From: Deltaproteobacteria bacterium
GTDB taxonomy: Bacteria; SAR324; XYD2-FULL-50-16
Length of the DNA: 64,000 nt
Assembly (NCBI GenBank): GCA_018657625.1
Contig: JABHWU010000040.1
Span: 1 to 64,000 of the forward strand
Reading direction: 5' to 3'
Shown here: piece by piece, positions 1-9,997 of the stretch
Layout of the letters: each line of letters starts with the position of its first letter
Numbering within the stretch: the stretch's first letter is position 1
Program-made: the position numbers and the translations under genes
The notes under the pieces: generated by a model
Told to the model about the DNA's origin: nothing
The model's input: only the letters and a program-made list of their open reading frames with translations
Database searches by the model: none

Positions 1-360
1 CACAAACAAACCGACTGTGTCCCGTACTTTTTTCATGTATTGAGAGAATACTGTTTATAGGAGAGGAGTCTCACTTGTGACACGGGATCACCGAATACTT
101 ACGTAAAATACATTCTAAAGCTATGAAAGGTAAGGAGAAGTACTAATTGTCTATATGTTATTTTTGTGTAAAATTATAAATCCAGATGGTTGAAAAGAAA
201 AAGAAAAAAAGTATGTTTTGCCGTCAGTTTATTTCTTTGTTAATATATTAAAAAAACATATGATATTTATACATTACATTTTTCTTTTTTTGCTCTAGGA
301 TAGTTTGAAATTTCGAGAACTTTTTCTAATAGATATATTAATTTCAATTATTTAATATCC
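1..360. other. Leading intergenic region, no gene seen
   Basis: No open frame of useful length or RNA gene is visible in this AT-rich stretch. It presumably holds the promoter of the TPR gene that starts at 361. No convincing -35/-10 pair or Shine-Dalgarno sequence could be picked out; the bases just before the ATG are A/T only. Confidence 0.5.
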
Positions 361-2088
361 ATGTTACGTGCATTTGCAAGAAGTAAAAAAGACAAACAAT
401 CCTCTAAAGCTGAAGCAAATTTGAAAAAAGGCGCTTTGTTATTAAAAGGAAAGCTATATAAACAGGCTGTAATTGAATTAAATTTAGCACTTGAATTAGA
501 TATAGAGACAACCAGTATACAATTGCAGGCAATGTTTACTGATTTTGTTAAAGTTAAGGAACTTGAGGCATCTCTTTCAGTTGGATTACTATTAATAAAA
601 TTAAATTCAAAAGATTTTGAATTAGCAAATCGTGTTGGAAATATAGCTAGAAAACTTCATAATTATAAACAGGCTAATAATCTCTATAAACAGGCATTAA
701 GAATTAATAAAAGTTTTTTAAAGGCTTATTATAACTTAGCCGCCAGCATGGGAAAGGTAGATAAATTTGATTTTGATGTTAAAAAAAATATTGAACAATT
801 TGCTAATCACGATGACTACGTTTTGCCGGGATATCAAAACAATCAAAAAATTGTCTATAAAACAATGAGCCTATGGGAAGAAAAAAATGAAGATTCAAGA
901 GAAGACATTTCTGAAATAAGGGAGATGATTGGGAACCATTTAAAACAAGCGATTAAAGAAAACTGGAAAAAACACTCCATTACAGAAGGTAAAACAATCC
1001 TTCAGGGTGACATTTTCAACATGGGGTTATTTGCATTATCATACAATGATTCAGAAACTGCCATAGAAAATTTCATTAAACTTGTTAACCAGGATTGTAA
1101 AATTCCTTATATAGAAATGGTTACTGCCCTGGCAAAATCAGGACTAGGAAAGGGTAAACAGGCAAGTGAAGAAATGATTGCTCTATTAGGTAAAAACCAA
1201 TTTGACCGATATATTAACCTCAATCTGGGTCTATTATATAAAAAACAGAAAAACAGATTGCTCTCTTTTAAATATCTTTCGATTGCGGCATCATTGCTTG
1301 AAAAAAGCGAAGGACAATTTAGTCATGCAAATATTCTGAAAATTGCAGATGGTCATTTTGAAAATGGGAATTTAAAAAAGGCACTACATTTATATAATCT
1401 CGTAAAATTGGAAATCCCAGATATTCATGCTATGATTCGAATTGGTGAAATTAATATGCTAAAAAATAATTTTACTGAAGCGGCTATGGTATTTAAAAAT
1501 ATATTGACAATTGATGCAAATTCTCAATTTGCAATTCAGAAATTAAGGGATATTCATGACCATTATGTCGAAAAAGCAGATGAACTTATTAAGGATAAAA
1601 AAGCAGCACAGGCAATAGTGCTATATGAACGAGCATTGTCCATTGAAAGAGCACCGGAAACTATTGAAAAGACAGCAAAAATTTATATGCGTTTAAGGAA
1701 TAATGAAAAAGCAGCTGCACTAATGGAGGAATTTGAAGAAATTAAAAAGAAAGAACTTCAATTGCAAAATGAAAAAGAGCGGGAAATTCATGTAATTAAA
1801 GGAAAAGCCTACATGAAGAAGAAAAACTTTACCAATGCGATTGAAAGTTTCGAAAGTGCATTTAATATTCGGATGGATAAAGATGTTTTTGTTTATTTGG
1901 CCCATATCTATAAAGGACTGAAGAGAACAAATGCTTTGAACCATTTGCTACAACGATGGCAACAGATGTTGGAGAGGCAAGAGAAAGAAAAAATATTGGA
2001 AAAGGAGAAAGAAAGAGCAAATAAAGATATTGAAGAGCCAAAGGTAGAAAGTCCGGTACCTGAGTTAGAAAGTCTACCCCCTGACTAA
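361..2088 (+). CDS. Tetratricopeptide repeat protein, cytoplasmic
   Basis: A 575-residue protein made largely of TPR-like helical hairpins. Recognisable units lie near residues 30-45, 100-122 (YKQANNLYKQALRIN), 335-360, 375-400, 420-440 and 495-515. It has no signal peptide or membrane segment, and the last 50 residues are a very charged Lys/Glu stretch ending in a Pro/Glu-rich tail. TPR arrays usually act as protein-binding scaffolds, so a partner-binding role is the only function that can be inferred. The gene stands alone: the next gene, hisI, is convergent. The ATG at 361 has no clear ribosome binding site. Related TPR proteins occur elsewhere in the window (30.1 kb), but this one lacks a lipobox. 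Confidence 0.85.
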   Translation: MLRAFARSKKDKQSSKAEANLKKGALLLKGKLYKQAVIELNLALELDIETTSIQLQAMFTDFVKVKELEASLSVGLLLIKLNSKDFELANRVGNIARKLHNYKQANNLYKQALRINKSFLKAYYNLAASMGKVDKFDFDVKKNIEQFANHDDYVLPGYQNNQKIVYKTMSLWEEKNEDSREDISEIREMIGNHLKQAIKENWKKHSITEGKTILQGDIFNMGLFALSYNDSETAIENFIKLVNQDCKIPYIEMVTALAKSGLGKGKQASEEMIALLGKNQFDRYINLNLGLLYKKQKNRLLSFKYLSIAASLLEKSEGQFSHANILKIADGHFENGNLKKALHLYNLVKLEIPDIHAMIRIGEINMLKNNFTEAAMVFKNILTIDANSQFAIQKLRDIHDHYVEKADELIKDKKAAQAIVLYERALSIERAPETIEKTAKIYMRLRNNEKAAALMEEFEEIKKKELQLQNEKEREIHVIKGKAYMKKKNFTNAIESFESAFNIRMDKDVFVYLAHIYKGLKRTNALNHLLQRWQQMLERQEKEKILEKEKERANKDIEEPKVESPVPELESLPPD

Positions 2089-2195
2089 ATAAACCCTACA
2101 ATCTGGATTTGTTCATAACATCTCCTTACAAATGGAATGTTTCCGCTTTTGTATTATCTTTAACTTTTCCGTTTTAGTTGAATCAGATAGTTTTA

Positions 2196-2600
2196 TTAGA
2201 TGAATTCCAATCGTTCCTTATCTTTTATTTTTCGATAATAGCAACTCAATCTGGGTTGACCATTTTCTTCTTTAGTGTGACAAGCGCCTTGTGCGGTTAT
2301 TTCAACCAAATATAACAATGAGTTCTGTTCACAATTAACCTGAACTTCAATCAGTTTTAAAAATTCACCGGAAGTGGCTCCTTTGACCCACAGTTCATTT
2401 CGGGAAGTACTCCAGAAGGATGCCACCTGGTTTTGCAATGTATAATCTAATGCGAGCTGATTGACATAGGCAACTACCAGAACCTGTTTTGAGTGAAAAT
2501 CCTGAACAACAACAGGAATTAAGTCTTCACCACATTCGATAACTTTTTTGATTTTTTGGAAATCAAGTTTAAGATCCAGGCCCTCTTCCAATGAATTCAT
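2196..2600 (-). CDS. hisI: HisI-like protein (phosphoribosyl-AMP cyclohydrolase family), divergent
   Basis: About 134 residues. The fold signature of phosphoribosyl-AMP cyclohydrolase, the third step of histidine synthesis, is visible: VVVQDFHSKQVLVVAYVN near residue 30, FWSTSRNELWVKGATSG near 62, and CHT...SCYYR at 107-123. The zinc-ligand cysteines appear kept (C90, C107, C120). However, the acidic cluster usually written D-C-D-x-D is N89-C90-E91-Q92-N93, and the usual KGETSG is KGATSG. There is also an insert between CHT and SCYYR. The gene follows glyS by 22 bp and is probably cotranscribed, with no other his gene nearby. An in-frame TTG at 2615 exists, but the ATG at 2600 with GAAG upstream is preferred. 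It may be a real cyclohydrolase or a repurposed paralogue. Confidence 0.75.
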   Translation of the reverse strand: MNSLEEGLDLKLDFQKIKKVIECGEDLIPVVVQDFHSKQVLVVAYVNQLALDYTLQNQVASFWSTSRNELWVKGATSGEFLKLIEVQVNCEQNSLLYLVEITAQGACHTKEENGQPRLSCYYRKIKDKERLEFI

Positions 2601-2622
2601 GATGATGTTCTTCAATAAATTA

Positions 2623-4011
2623 TTATTTAAATTTTTGACTCAAATAATCAATCAATGCATCCACAGCAACTCTTTCCTGGTGCATTGTATCACGATCCCG
2701 AACAGTGACTTTTTGATCTTCTAAAGTATCAAAATCAATAGTGATACAATATGGTGTTCCGATCTCATCTTGTCTTCTGTATCGTTTTCCAATACTTTGA
2801 GACTCATCATAATCACAGACAAAATCAGACGATATTTGATTAAATATTTTTAAAGTGGGTTCCGCCAGTTTTTTAGAAAGTGGTAGGACTGCCACATGAA
2901 TAGGTGCTAGTTTTTTATCAAATTTCAAAACCACCCTGGTTTCTCCATTTTCCAATGTTTCTTCTTCATAAGCATCAATGAGGAAGGCTAAAGCAATACG
3001 GTCAACACCTAAAGCAGGTTCAATCACATGGGGCAGATATTTCTCATTAGTCTTGGGATCAAGATATGATAAATCCTTTTTAGAAAACTGTTGATGTTGG
3101 GTTATATCATAATTACCACGATGAGCAACTCCCCATAATTCACCCCAACCAAAAGGAAATTTATATTCAATATCACTGGTAGCGGATGAATAATGTGATA
3201 ATTCTGCTTCAGTATGATCCCGCAAGCGAATAGATTCTTCCTTAATTCCATGATCTTTCACCCATTGAACACAGTAATCCTTCCAATATTCAAAATATTT
3301 ATTTGCGTCATCGGGATGGCAAAAATACTCCATTTCCATTTGTTCAAATTCCCGGGTTCTAAAAATGAAGTTCCCGGGTGTGATCTCATTTCGAAATGAT
3401 TTCCCGATTTGGGCAATTCCGAAGGGAACTTTTTTACGGGTTGTTGTTTGAACATTTTTGAAGTTAACAAAAATGCCCTGGGCTGTTTCTGGACGAAGAT
3501 AAACTAAGGCTGCACTATCATCGGTAACCCCCTGATGGGTTTTAAACATCAAATTAAAATGACGAATATCTGTAAAATCTTTAGATCCGCAATCGGGGCA
3601 TTCAATATTCAATTCCTGCACTTTGGTTCTTAGATCTTCCGGGCTCAATCCCTCTACTATTTGAGCAGGTTCCCCTTTTTGAAATAGCGTCTCTTCGATT
3701 AGTTTATCGGCACGATGTCTGGTTTTGCAGGATTTACAATCCATCAATGGATCAGAAAAACCACCCACATGGCCAGACGCTTCCCAAACGGCAGGATTCA
3801 TAATAATGGCACTATCAAGTCCAACGACATCAAATCGATTTTGAACAAATGATTTCCACCAGTGTTTCTTAACATTATTTTTTAATTCAACACCAAGAGA
3901 GCCGTAATCCCAGGAGTTGGCCAGACCACCATAAATTTCTGAACCGGGGAATACGAATCCACGGCGTTTGGAAAGGGATATAATATTTTCCATTGTTGGT
4001 TGCGTTGTCAT
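2623..4011 (-). CDS. glyS: Glycyl-tRNA synthetase, dimeric class II type
   Basis: A 462-residue enzyme that charges tRNA-Gly with glycine in the cytoplasm. Length and motifs match the alpha2 (eukaryote/Thermus-like) GlyRS, not the tetrameric GlyQ/GlyS type. The start has [16 protein letters not shown] and the WDYGSLG segment. A Cys pair at 92/95 and a second CxxC near 137/140 form a zinc-like insert. Motif 2 appears as [20 protein letters not shown], and motif 3 as [16 protein letters not shown]-terminal anticodon-binding domain follows from about residue 350 ([10 protein letters not shown]). It lies 25 bp downstream of argS and just upstream of hisI, so the three probably form an operon. Confidence 0.96.
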   Translation of the reverse strand: MTTQPTMENIISLSKRRGFVFPGSEIYGGLANSWDYGSLGVELKNNVKKHWWKSFVQNRFDVVGLDSAIIMNPAVWEASGHVGGFSDPLMDCKSCKTRHRADKLIEETLFQKGEPAQIVEGLSPEDLRTKVQELNIECPDCGSKDFTDIRHFNLMFKTHQGVTDDSAALVYLRPETAQGIFVNFKNVQTTTRKKVPFGIAQIGKSFRNEITPGNFIFRTREFEQMEMEYFCHPDDANKYFEYWKDYCVQWVKDHGIKEESIRLRDHTEAELSHYSSATSDIEYKFPFGWGELWGVAHRGNYDITQHQQFSKKDLSYLDPKTNEKYLPHVIEPALGVDRIALAFLIDAYEEETLENGETRVVLKFDKKLAPIHVAVLPLSKKLAEPTLKIFNQISSDFVCDYDESQSIGKRYRRQDEIGTPYCITIDFDTLEDQKVTVRDRDTMHQERVAVDALIDYLSQKFK

Positions 4012-4036
4012 GATACCTCAATATTTTGATAAATAG

Positions 4037-5800
4037 TTACATTCGTGTCAGTGCTTCAATTCCAAAAATATTTAATGTCTTACCCAGTACCGCTTTAACT
4101 GCTTTACAAATTAGCAAGCGATTGTCTCGGGTTTGGACACATTCTATTTTAAGAATTTGATGTTCATAGTAAAATTTATTAAATGTTCTGCAAAGCTCAT
4201 AAATATAGGTGCATAAAATAGCTGGATTTCTATCCAGGGCACTTTGTTGAATGGCATCTGGAAATCTTACCAATCCAACCAGTAATTTGATTTCTTCTTC
4301 GTTCCATTCATACGGGTTTACATCTTCTTTAAGTTCAATAGCTGTAGTGGATTTATTTAATAAACTACAAATTCTGGCATGGGTATATTGTAAATAGGGG
4401 CCGGTCGCACCATCAAAGGATAATGATTCTTTGGGATTAAAAGTAATATCTTTATTAAGGTTAGTTTTAAGAATAAAGTACTTAATCGCTGATTGAGCGA
4501 TAGCTTCCGCAGTGTTATCCAGATTTTCAATTTGATGTTTGTTTTCATTGGCTGAATATCGCTCTTTTAATTCATCTGCTGCCAATGCTTTCATACTATC
4601 CATTAAATCATCAAAATCAACCACTGTACCTTCCCGGGATTTCATTTTGCCATCGGGGAGATTGACCATCCCATAGCTAACATGTTCACAACGGTCAGCC
4701 CATTTATATCCAAATTTTTTCAGGATTGAAAAAAGCACCTTAAAGTGATTCTCCTGCTCATTACCGACAACATAGAGGTTATAGTCTAAGTCATAATTGG
4801 CAAATTTATTAATAGTTGTATTAATATCCTGTGTAATATACATAGAAGTGCCATCCCCCCGGAGTAGAATTTTTTTGCCGAGTTTGACATCTTCCAGATC
4901 AATTGAAATGGCGCCGTTAGGTTCTTTTTCACAAATTCCAGCTTTGTAAGCTTCTAGTATCGCTTCTCTGCCACCGGTATAGGTTTCACTTTCAAAATAC
5001 AACCTGTCAAAAACGGCTCCCATTCGCTGGTAAGTATGATTAAACCCTTCTAAAACCCAGCCATTCAATTTTTCCCAGAGGTTTCTGACCTCGGTATCAC
5101 CATCTTCCCAATCCCTTAACATCTGTTTGATATCCTCTGCGATATCAGGATTTTCTTTCTCTTTTTGATCATAGATAACATAATATTTGCCGACCAGTTT
5201 ATCTCCTTTTAAACCTGTGCTTTCAGGAGTTTCAGCATTGCCATATTTCTGATAAGCATACATGGACTTGCAGATGTGAATCCCCCGATCATTGACCAGG
5301 CAGGTTTTGACAACCTGATAGTCCAGCTGTTCCAATAAATTAGAAACTACCATCCCTAAAAGATTATTCCTGCCATGTCCCAGATGTAAAGGTTTGTTAG
5401 TATTTGGAGAGGAATACTCAACCATTATTGTTTTTCCCGCACCCAGATTGGATTTTCCGTATTCCGGAGATTCAAGACAATCTTTTAATAAAAACTGCTT
5501 TAAATAGGTCGGGCTAAAGAAAAAATTCAGATAGGGACCATTAGCTTCAACTGTTTTAAAATAGATGGATTCAAGCCAATTTTTAGATAATTCCTGGGCA
5601 ATTTTTTGCGGTGCATTTTTCAATAATTTAGCAAACGGAAAACAAGCCAATGCGATATGCCCCATATTGGTATCGGGTGGAATTTCAAATTTTAATAGGC
5701 CTGGATCAATTTTATCTATATTATATTTTTTTTGTAGAATAGTTGATATTACCGAAACAATTTGATTCTTAAATTCAATCGTGTAGTTGAGGATTTTCAT
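4037..5800 (-). CDS. argS: Arginyl-tRNA synthetase
   Basis: A 587-residue class I synthetase that attaches arginine to tRNA-Arg. The HIGH-type signature is HLGHGRNN at residues 139-146, preceded by YSSPNTNKPL. The KMSKS-like loop is MKSREGTVV. An N-terminal Add-1-type domain (about 1-110) and a C-terminal DALR anticodon-binding domain (about 465-587) are present. The HIGH region, with NTNKP and GRNN, resembles the ArgRS form common in Bacteroidetes-like and eukaryotic enzymes more than the NPTGPLHIGHGRGA form of most proteobacteria. It is the first gene of a probable argS-glyS-hisI operon. The ATG at 5800 is the natural start. Confidence 0.96.
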   Translation of the reverse strand: MKILNYTIEFKNQIVSVISTILQKKYNIDKIDPGLLKFEIPPDTNMGHIALACFPFAKLLKNAPQKIAQELSKNWLESIYFKTVEANGPYLNFFFSPTYLKQFLLKDCLESPEYGKSNLGAGKTIMVEYSSPNTNKPLHLGHGRNNLLGMVVSNLLEQLDYQVVKTCLVNDRGIHICKSMYAYQKYGNAETPESTGLKGDKLVGKYYVIYDQKEKENPDIAEDIKQMLRDWEDGDTEVRNLWEKLNGWVLEGFNHTYQRMGAVFDRLYFESETYTGGREAILEAYKAGICEKEPNGAISIDLEDVKLGKKILLRGDGTSMYITQDINTTINKFANYDLDYNLYVVGNEQENHFKVLFSILKKFGYKWADRCEHVSYGMVNLPDGKMKSREGTVVDFDDLMDSMKALAADELKERYSANENKHQIENLDNTAEAIAQSAIKYFILKTNLNKDITFNPKESLSFDGATGPYLQYTHARICSLLNKSTTAIELKEDVNPYEWNEEEIKLLVGLVRFPDAIQQSALDRNPAILCTYIYELCRTFNKFYYEHQILKIECVQTRDNRLLICKAVKAVLGKTLNIFGIEALTRM

Positions 5801-6151
5801 TTTGAATGGTTTTAATAGTATTTAAAATCAAATTTTTCCATGATAGTTCCAAAAGCGTAAACAGGAAAACATGGCAATAGCTCTATTGTTTGTTCACAAC
5901 CGTTTCAGTTTTCTGAATAACAGTTTTGTAAAATAAATTTTATCACTTTGAAGATCACAAAGAAAATTGGAATATTTAAGATAAAGAACTAAGATTTCTG
6001 GCAGACGATACAATAACGAAACAAATCCCTTAAATCATCACGGTGGTTCTTCACTCAATAATCCCGGTTTATCAATCGGAATTATTGAGTACACTTCTAA
6101 ATCTACAAGTAATATAGCGATATAATAACAATCTGGTTAATAATAATTGAT
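5801..6151. other. Intergenic region between secF and argS
   Basis: About 350 bp between two minus-strand genes, without a supported open frame. It should hold the end of the yajC-secDF transcript and the promoter of argS. The only clear structure is the inverted repeat at 6053-6090, listed separately. Confidence 0.5.
6053..6090 (-). terminator. Hairpin downstream of secF, possible terminator
   Basis: ACTCAATAAT (6053-6062) pairs perfectly with ATTATTGAGT (6081-6090). An inner CCG/CGG pair follows a single mismatch and leaves a 10-nt loop. The stem lies about 60 bp past the secF stop. No T-run follows on either strand, so intrinsic termination is uncertain. Confidence 0.4.
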
Positions 6152-7084
6152 TTATTTAGACTTACTTAGCAATTGGGAATAGTTAATATTATTCAAGGCC
6201 ATCACAACCGGGCTAGCCACAAAAACGGAAGAGTAAGTTCCAATGATTAAACCGATTAACATGGCAAAGCTAAAATCATGAATGATATCACCACCGAATA
6301 TAAACAATGCCAATACGACTAAAAATGTTGTTAATGAAGTTAGAATCGTTCGGCTTAAACTCTCATTAATACTTAAATTGATCACTGATGACATTTCTCT
6401 TTTGGGGTATTTTGCGACATTTTCCCGAATTCTATCAAAAACAACAATGGTATCATTCAATGAATACCCAATGATAGTTAAAAGAGCAGCTACAATGGTT
6501 AGAGTGAATTCTTTACCGGATAGTACAAATATACCCATTGTGATAATAACATCGTGAAAGATGGCAACAATCGCCCCGATACCATACTGAAATTTGAATC
6601 GAATGCCGATGTAAATTAAAATCCCAATAAAAGCAAATAGGGCTGCCTCCAGGGATTTTGTTTTTAATTCGCCACCGACTTTAGGTCCTACAGTTTCAAC
6701 CCGCCGAATGCCTTCTCTGGTATCAAAATCAGGATAAGCCATTTTAATTATATTTCCAACTTCATCACTTAATTCCCTGTCACTATTAACAATACTATCT
6801 TGAGATAAAGTAATCAGGAATTCATGGTTGGCTTCCTCGCCGAATGTGGTAATTTCTACATTCTGTTTTAACTTTTCTTGAAATATATCACGAATTTTTT
6901 GGATGGATGGTTCCTGTTGAAATTTAACCTGAACCAGTGTACCACCGCTAAAATCGATACCATATTTTATTTCTTTGGTAAAAATACTAATGATGCTAAC
7001 AGCAATCAATAGCCCTGTTAATATAAAGGCTATCTTTCTTTTCCCCATGATATCCCATTGGGGAGTATTTTTAAATATTTTCAT
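6152..7084 (-). CDS. secF: Protein translocase subunit SecF
   Basis: A 310-residue inner-membrane protein of the RND-like SecDF complex, which uses the proton gradient to help pull exported proteins across the membrane after SecA/SecYEG. It has one N-terminal membrane segment (about 15-37), then the periplasmic domain with the family motif GIDFSGGTLVQV. Five more membrane segments follow from about residue 140, with the motif SLNDTIVVFDRIREN. Length is usual for SecF. It lies 15 bp after secD in the order yajC-secD-secF, with an ATG start. Confidence 0.97.
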   Translation of the reverse strand: MKIFKNTPQWDIMGKRKIAFILTGLLIAVSIISIFTKEIKYGIDFSGGTLVQVKFQQEPSIQKIRDIFQEKLKQNVEITTFGEEANHEFLITLSQDSIVNSDRELSDEVGNIIKMAYPDFDTREGIRRVETVGPKVGGELKTKSLEAALFAFIGILIYIGIRFKFQYGIGAIVAIFHDVIITMGIFVLSGKEFTLTIVAALLTIIGYSLNDTIVVFDRIRENVAKYPKREMSSVINLSINESLSRTILTSLTTFLVVLALFIFGGDIIHDFSFAMLIGLIIGTYSSVFVASPVVMALNNINYSQLLSKSK

Positions 7085-7099
7085 ATCGATATACAGTGG

Positions 7100-9121
7100 T
7101 TAAATAGATAATTTTTCAAGTTTGTTACGCTTGAGGTAAAATAGTTCGAATAAAAAACGACCGACAACGATGCTTGTAAACATACTGGCTGCAATACCAA
7201 TAGATAATGTCACTGAAAAACCTTTAATTGGACCTGTTCCAAATTGAAACAAGACAATCGCAGCTAATATGGTTGTAATATTTGAATCCAGGATTGTAAT
7301 GGTTGCTTTTTGAAAACCAGTATGAATAGCAGTTCGTATTGGACTACCACGATTGATTTCTTCCCTGATTCTTTCAAAAATAAGCACATTGGCATCCACG
7401 GCCATTCCAATGGTGAGAATTATGCCGGCCATACCTGGCAAAGTCAAAGTAGCTCCAAAATAAGCCAATGCTGCAAGAATCAGTAATAAATTAAATAAAA
7501 GCGCCAATACTGAGAAAATACCTGAGACTTCATAATAAATAATCATAAAGACGATCACTAGAGAAAATCCCAATGCCAGTGCGACGAGAGATTGTCTAAT
7601 GGAGTCTTCTCCCAGAGAAGCTCCAACAGTTCGTTCTTCATGAATAACAATTCGTGCGGGTAAGGCTCCTGATCTTAATACCATAGAGAGTTCTGAGGCT
7701 TCATCAGTGGAGAAGGAACCGGTAATGACACCCTCACCATTAGGTATGTGCCCCTGAATAGTCGGAGAAGAGTATACTTTATCATCTAAGATAATGGCTA
7801 ATCGCCTGCCAATATTGGCTTTGGTTATATCTGAGAAGATATCTTTTCCTTTCTCATCAAAAACAATTCCAACAGATGGTGTACCTGTTTCAGAAAAACG
7901 AACCCTACTGTCTCTGATCCGATCGCCACTTAACAGTACTTTTTTCTCCAGTAAAACCGGATTCGAGGAGATCAATTCTTTGGTAATCGGGTCTCGATTT
8001 TCCTGGAATAAAACAGCTTGATCCCGGGTTGGATTATCGATCGAACCGTCTTCAGCGACCAGCATAAATTTTAGGGTAGCTGCTTTTGCTATGACTCTTC
8101 GGGCTTGTTCCGGATCTTTTAAGCCCGGTAGTTGAATAATGATTGAATTCTCACCCTGTTGTTGGACAGTAGGTTCTTTAACACCCAATTGATCAATACG
8201 ATTCCTGATTACTTCCAGGGTCAGTTTAATTGATTTTTTCTTAATTCTATCAATCTCTTCAGAATTAATGCTAATTGTAAATCCGTTCGATATCTTCTCA
8301 ACATCAAAATTTGCTTCCAACAATCGTTGATAGCGTTCAGATGTTAAATCAAAGGTTTCATCTGGTTCTAAAATAACATTAACGCTGGATTCAACACGAA
8401 TAACTTCCTGATAGTTGACATTATCTTCGATCAATGCGTCTTCGATATCTTCTACCAACTGATCCAATACTGATGTGTATATTTCGTCGGTTCTGATTCC
8501 AATGTCCAGATACATTCCACCCTGAAGATCTAGTCCCAGATTAACAACACCACTGGAGGCTTTTTGACGACTGATATAACGACTTTTGTTTTCCTGAAAG
8601 GATAAATCCAAATCATTACCCAGTATTGTTTTCATAGGGTTAATTATAGAAGAAAGTCGTCGTCCCGGCTCTACTTCAAATATCAAAGCTGAACCAAATT
8701 CATCCAGTTGGACACTTTTAATTTTTTTAGAGTTTGTGATGACACCGTTAATTTTATTGGAAATATCAGATACAAACACATCGTCATCAGCATTATCTTT
8801 CAATTTTAGCAGATGGCTAACTTCATCTTTTTGATATTCAAAATTATCTTCTAATATTTCTTTAAAAATCTGGTTATCTTCCGAGAACTTAAAATCACCT
8901 TCTGTGATTAATTGAATACCAGTTTTATCCTTAGTGATGATTGCTAAACTGATTTGTTTAAATGGTGAATATAAGGCTTTTATTTTTTCAAGCCTGGATT
9001 TGTTTTTTTCAAGGATGACATGATCATCTTCAGGCAAAAACATCTTCAGTGTCGGAATATCGTAAAACACTGCAGTCAGAAAAACCAATAATATTGCTAA
9101 ACCTTTCCAAGGGATTTTCAT
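7100..9121 (-). CDS. secD: Protein translocase subunit SecD
   Basis: A 673-residue partner of SecF. It has an N-terminal membrane anchor (about 6-22), a large periplasmic region containing LGLDLQGGMYLDI near residue 197, the P1-type helix NRIDQLGVKEPTVQQQG, and a C-terminal block of six membrane segments with AVDANVLIFERIREE. It is somewhat longer than Escherichia coli SecD (615 residues). The extra length lies in the N-terminal periplasmic part, roughly residues 30-190, which is rich in charged residues. It sits between yajC and secF in a tight operon and starts with ATG at 9121. Confidence 0.97.
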   Translation of the reverse strand: MKIPWKGLAILLVFLTAVFYDIPTLKMFLPEDDHVILEKNKSRLEKIKALYSPFKQISLAIITKDKTGIQLITEGDFKFSEDNQIFKEILEDNFEYQKDEVSHLLKLKDNADDDVFVSDISNKINGVITNSKKIKSVQLDEFGSALIFEVEPGRRLSSIINPMKTILGNDLDLSFQENKSRYISRQKASSGVVNLGLDLQGGMYLDIGIRTDEIYTSVLDQLVEDIEDALIEDNVNYQEVIRVESSVNVILEPDETFDLTSERYQRLLEANFDVEKISNGFTISINSEEIDRIKKKSIKLTLEVIRNRIDQLGVKEPTVQQQGENSIIIQLPGLKDPEQARRVIAKAATLKFMLVAEDGSIDNPTRDQAVLFQENRDPITKELISSNPVLLEKKVLLSGDRIRDSRVRFSETGTPSVGIVFDEKGKDIFSDITKANIGRRLAIILDDKVYSSPTIQGHIPNGEGVITGSFSTDEASELSMVLRSGALPARIVIHEERTVGASLGEDSIRQSLVALALGFSLVIVFMIIYYEVSGIFSVLALLFNLLLILAALAYFGATLTLPGMAGIILTIGMAVDANVLIFERIREEINRGSPIRTAIHTGFQKATITILDSNITTILAAIVLFQFGTGPIKGFSVTLSIGIAASMFTSIVVGRFLFELFYLKRNKLEKLSI

Positions 9122-9160
9122 ATGTCAAATTTTTTCGGTTTTTGGTTTAAAATAAGGGTA

Positions 9161-9511
9161 TTATTTTTTTTCAGTTTCGGTGATTTTCTCTCCCTTAGAC
9201 TTGATAACTTCACTGATTTGATTTTTCAATATTTTTACGATTGTTTTATCAGCAATTTCTAACAGGATATAATTTTTGGTATCAAAACACTTATTAACTG
9301 TTCCAAAAATTCCGGCTGCAGTTACTACCTGATCACCTTTTTGGACATCTCCCAACATTTGGCGATGTTTTTTAGCCTTTTTCTGCTGTGGTCTTATGAT
9401 GAAAAAGAAAAATATAACGAAAATCAATCCAAACATAATTAGACTAGACATACCACCTGACTTATCACTAGGGGATGACATGGCATACAGGTCAGGAACT
9501 AAGGAAAACAT
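9161..9511 (-). CDS. yajC: Preprotein translocase subunit YajC
   Basis: A 116-residue single-pass inner-membrane protein associated with SecDF. A hydrophobic segment at about 20-41 ends in the hallmark FIIRPQQKKAKKH, followed by the small cytoplasmic domain with VQKGDQVVTAAGIFGTV. A GGAG ribosome binding site lies just upstream of the ATG. It is first in the yajC-secD-secF operon, 39 bp before secD. Confidence 0.96.
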   Translation of the reverse strand: MFSLVPDLYAMSSPSDKSGGMSSLIMFGLIFVIFFFFIIRPQQKKAKKHRQMLGDVQKGDQVVTAAGIFGTVNKCFDTKNYILLEIADKTIVKILKNQISEVIKSKGEKITETEKK

Positions 9512-9997
9512 ACGATTCTCCGATAAAAATATTTAAAAATAAGTAGATACGATTTTTTATTGTCTGACACAATACAAATAAAAAACGTATTTTAAGGATC
9601 GTTCAAAGTTACTAGATCAATTGCATTAAATAACCTTCAATACCCGATATCGTCAACAGAAAACTATTTTGGAATTTGGTTAATTAAATTCATCGTCTCA
9701 AAGGCAAAGAAACCGAGCGATTGAGCTTTAAAGATGAACAAATTTTGATAAATAAATGCTAGCCTGCTTCGATACCGTTAATTCATATTGAATGAAAGCT
9801 TTTAAAATATTACATTTAGGAAGAAATCAATGAGTGCTTCCTGAATATACGAAAATCACTGAAACCCACGGCATTTTAAAAGTGTATTATCAAAATAATC
9901 GAATGCGATGGAGTTCAACAATGTGTCACTATAGCCATTTTCATTACTTTATACCATTTAATTTTGAACAACCACAAACATTATTTTTAGGATTTTT
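9512..9997. other. Divergent intergenic region between yajC and the antiporter gene
   Basis: Almost 490 bp with no supported gene, AT-rich, between divergently transcribed genes. It must contain both promoters. No strong inverted repeat, RNA gene or clear sigma-54 (GG-N10-GC) site was seen. Confidence 0.5.
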
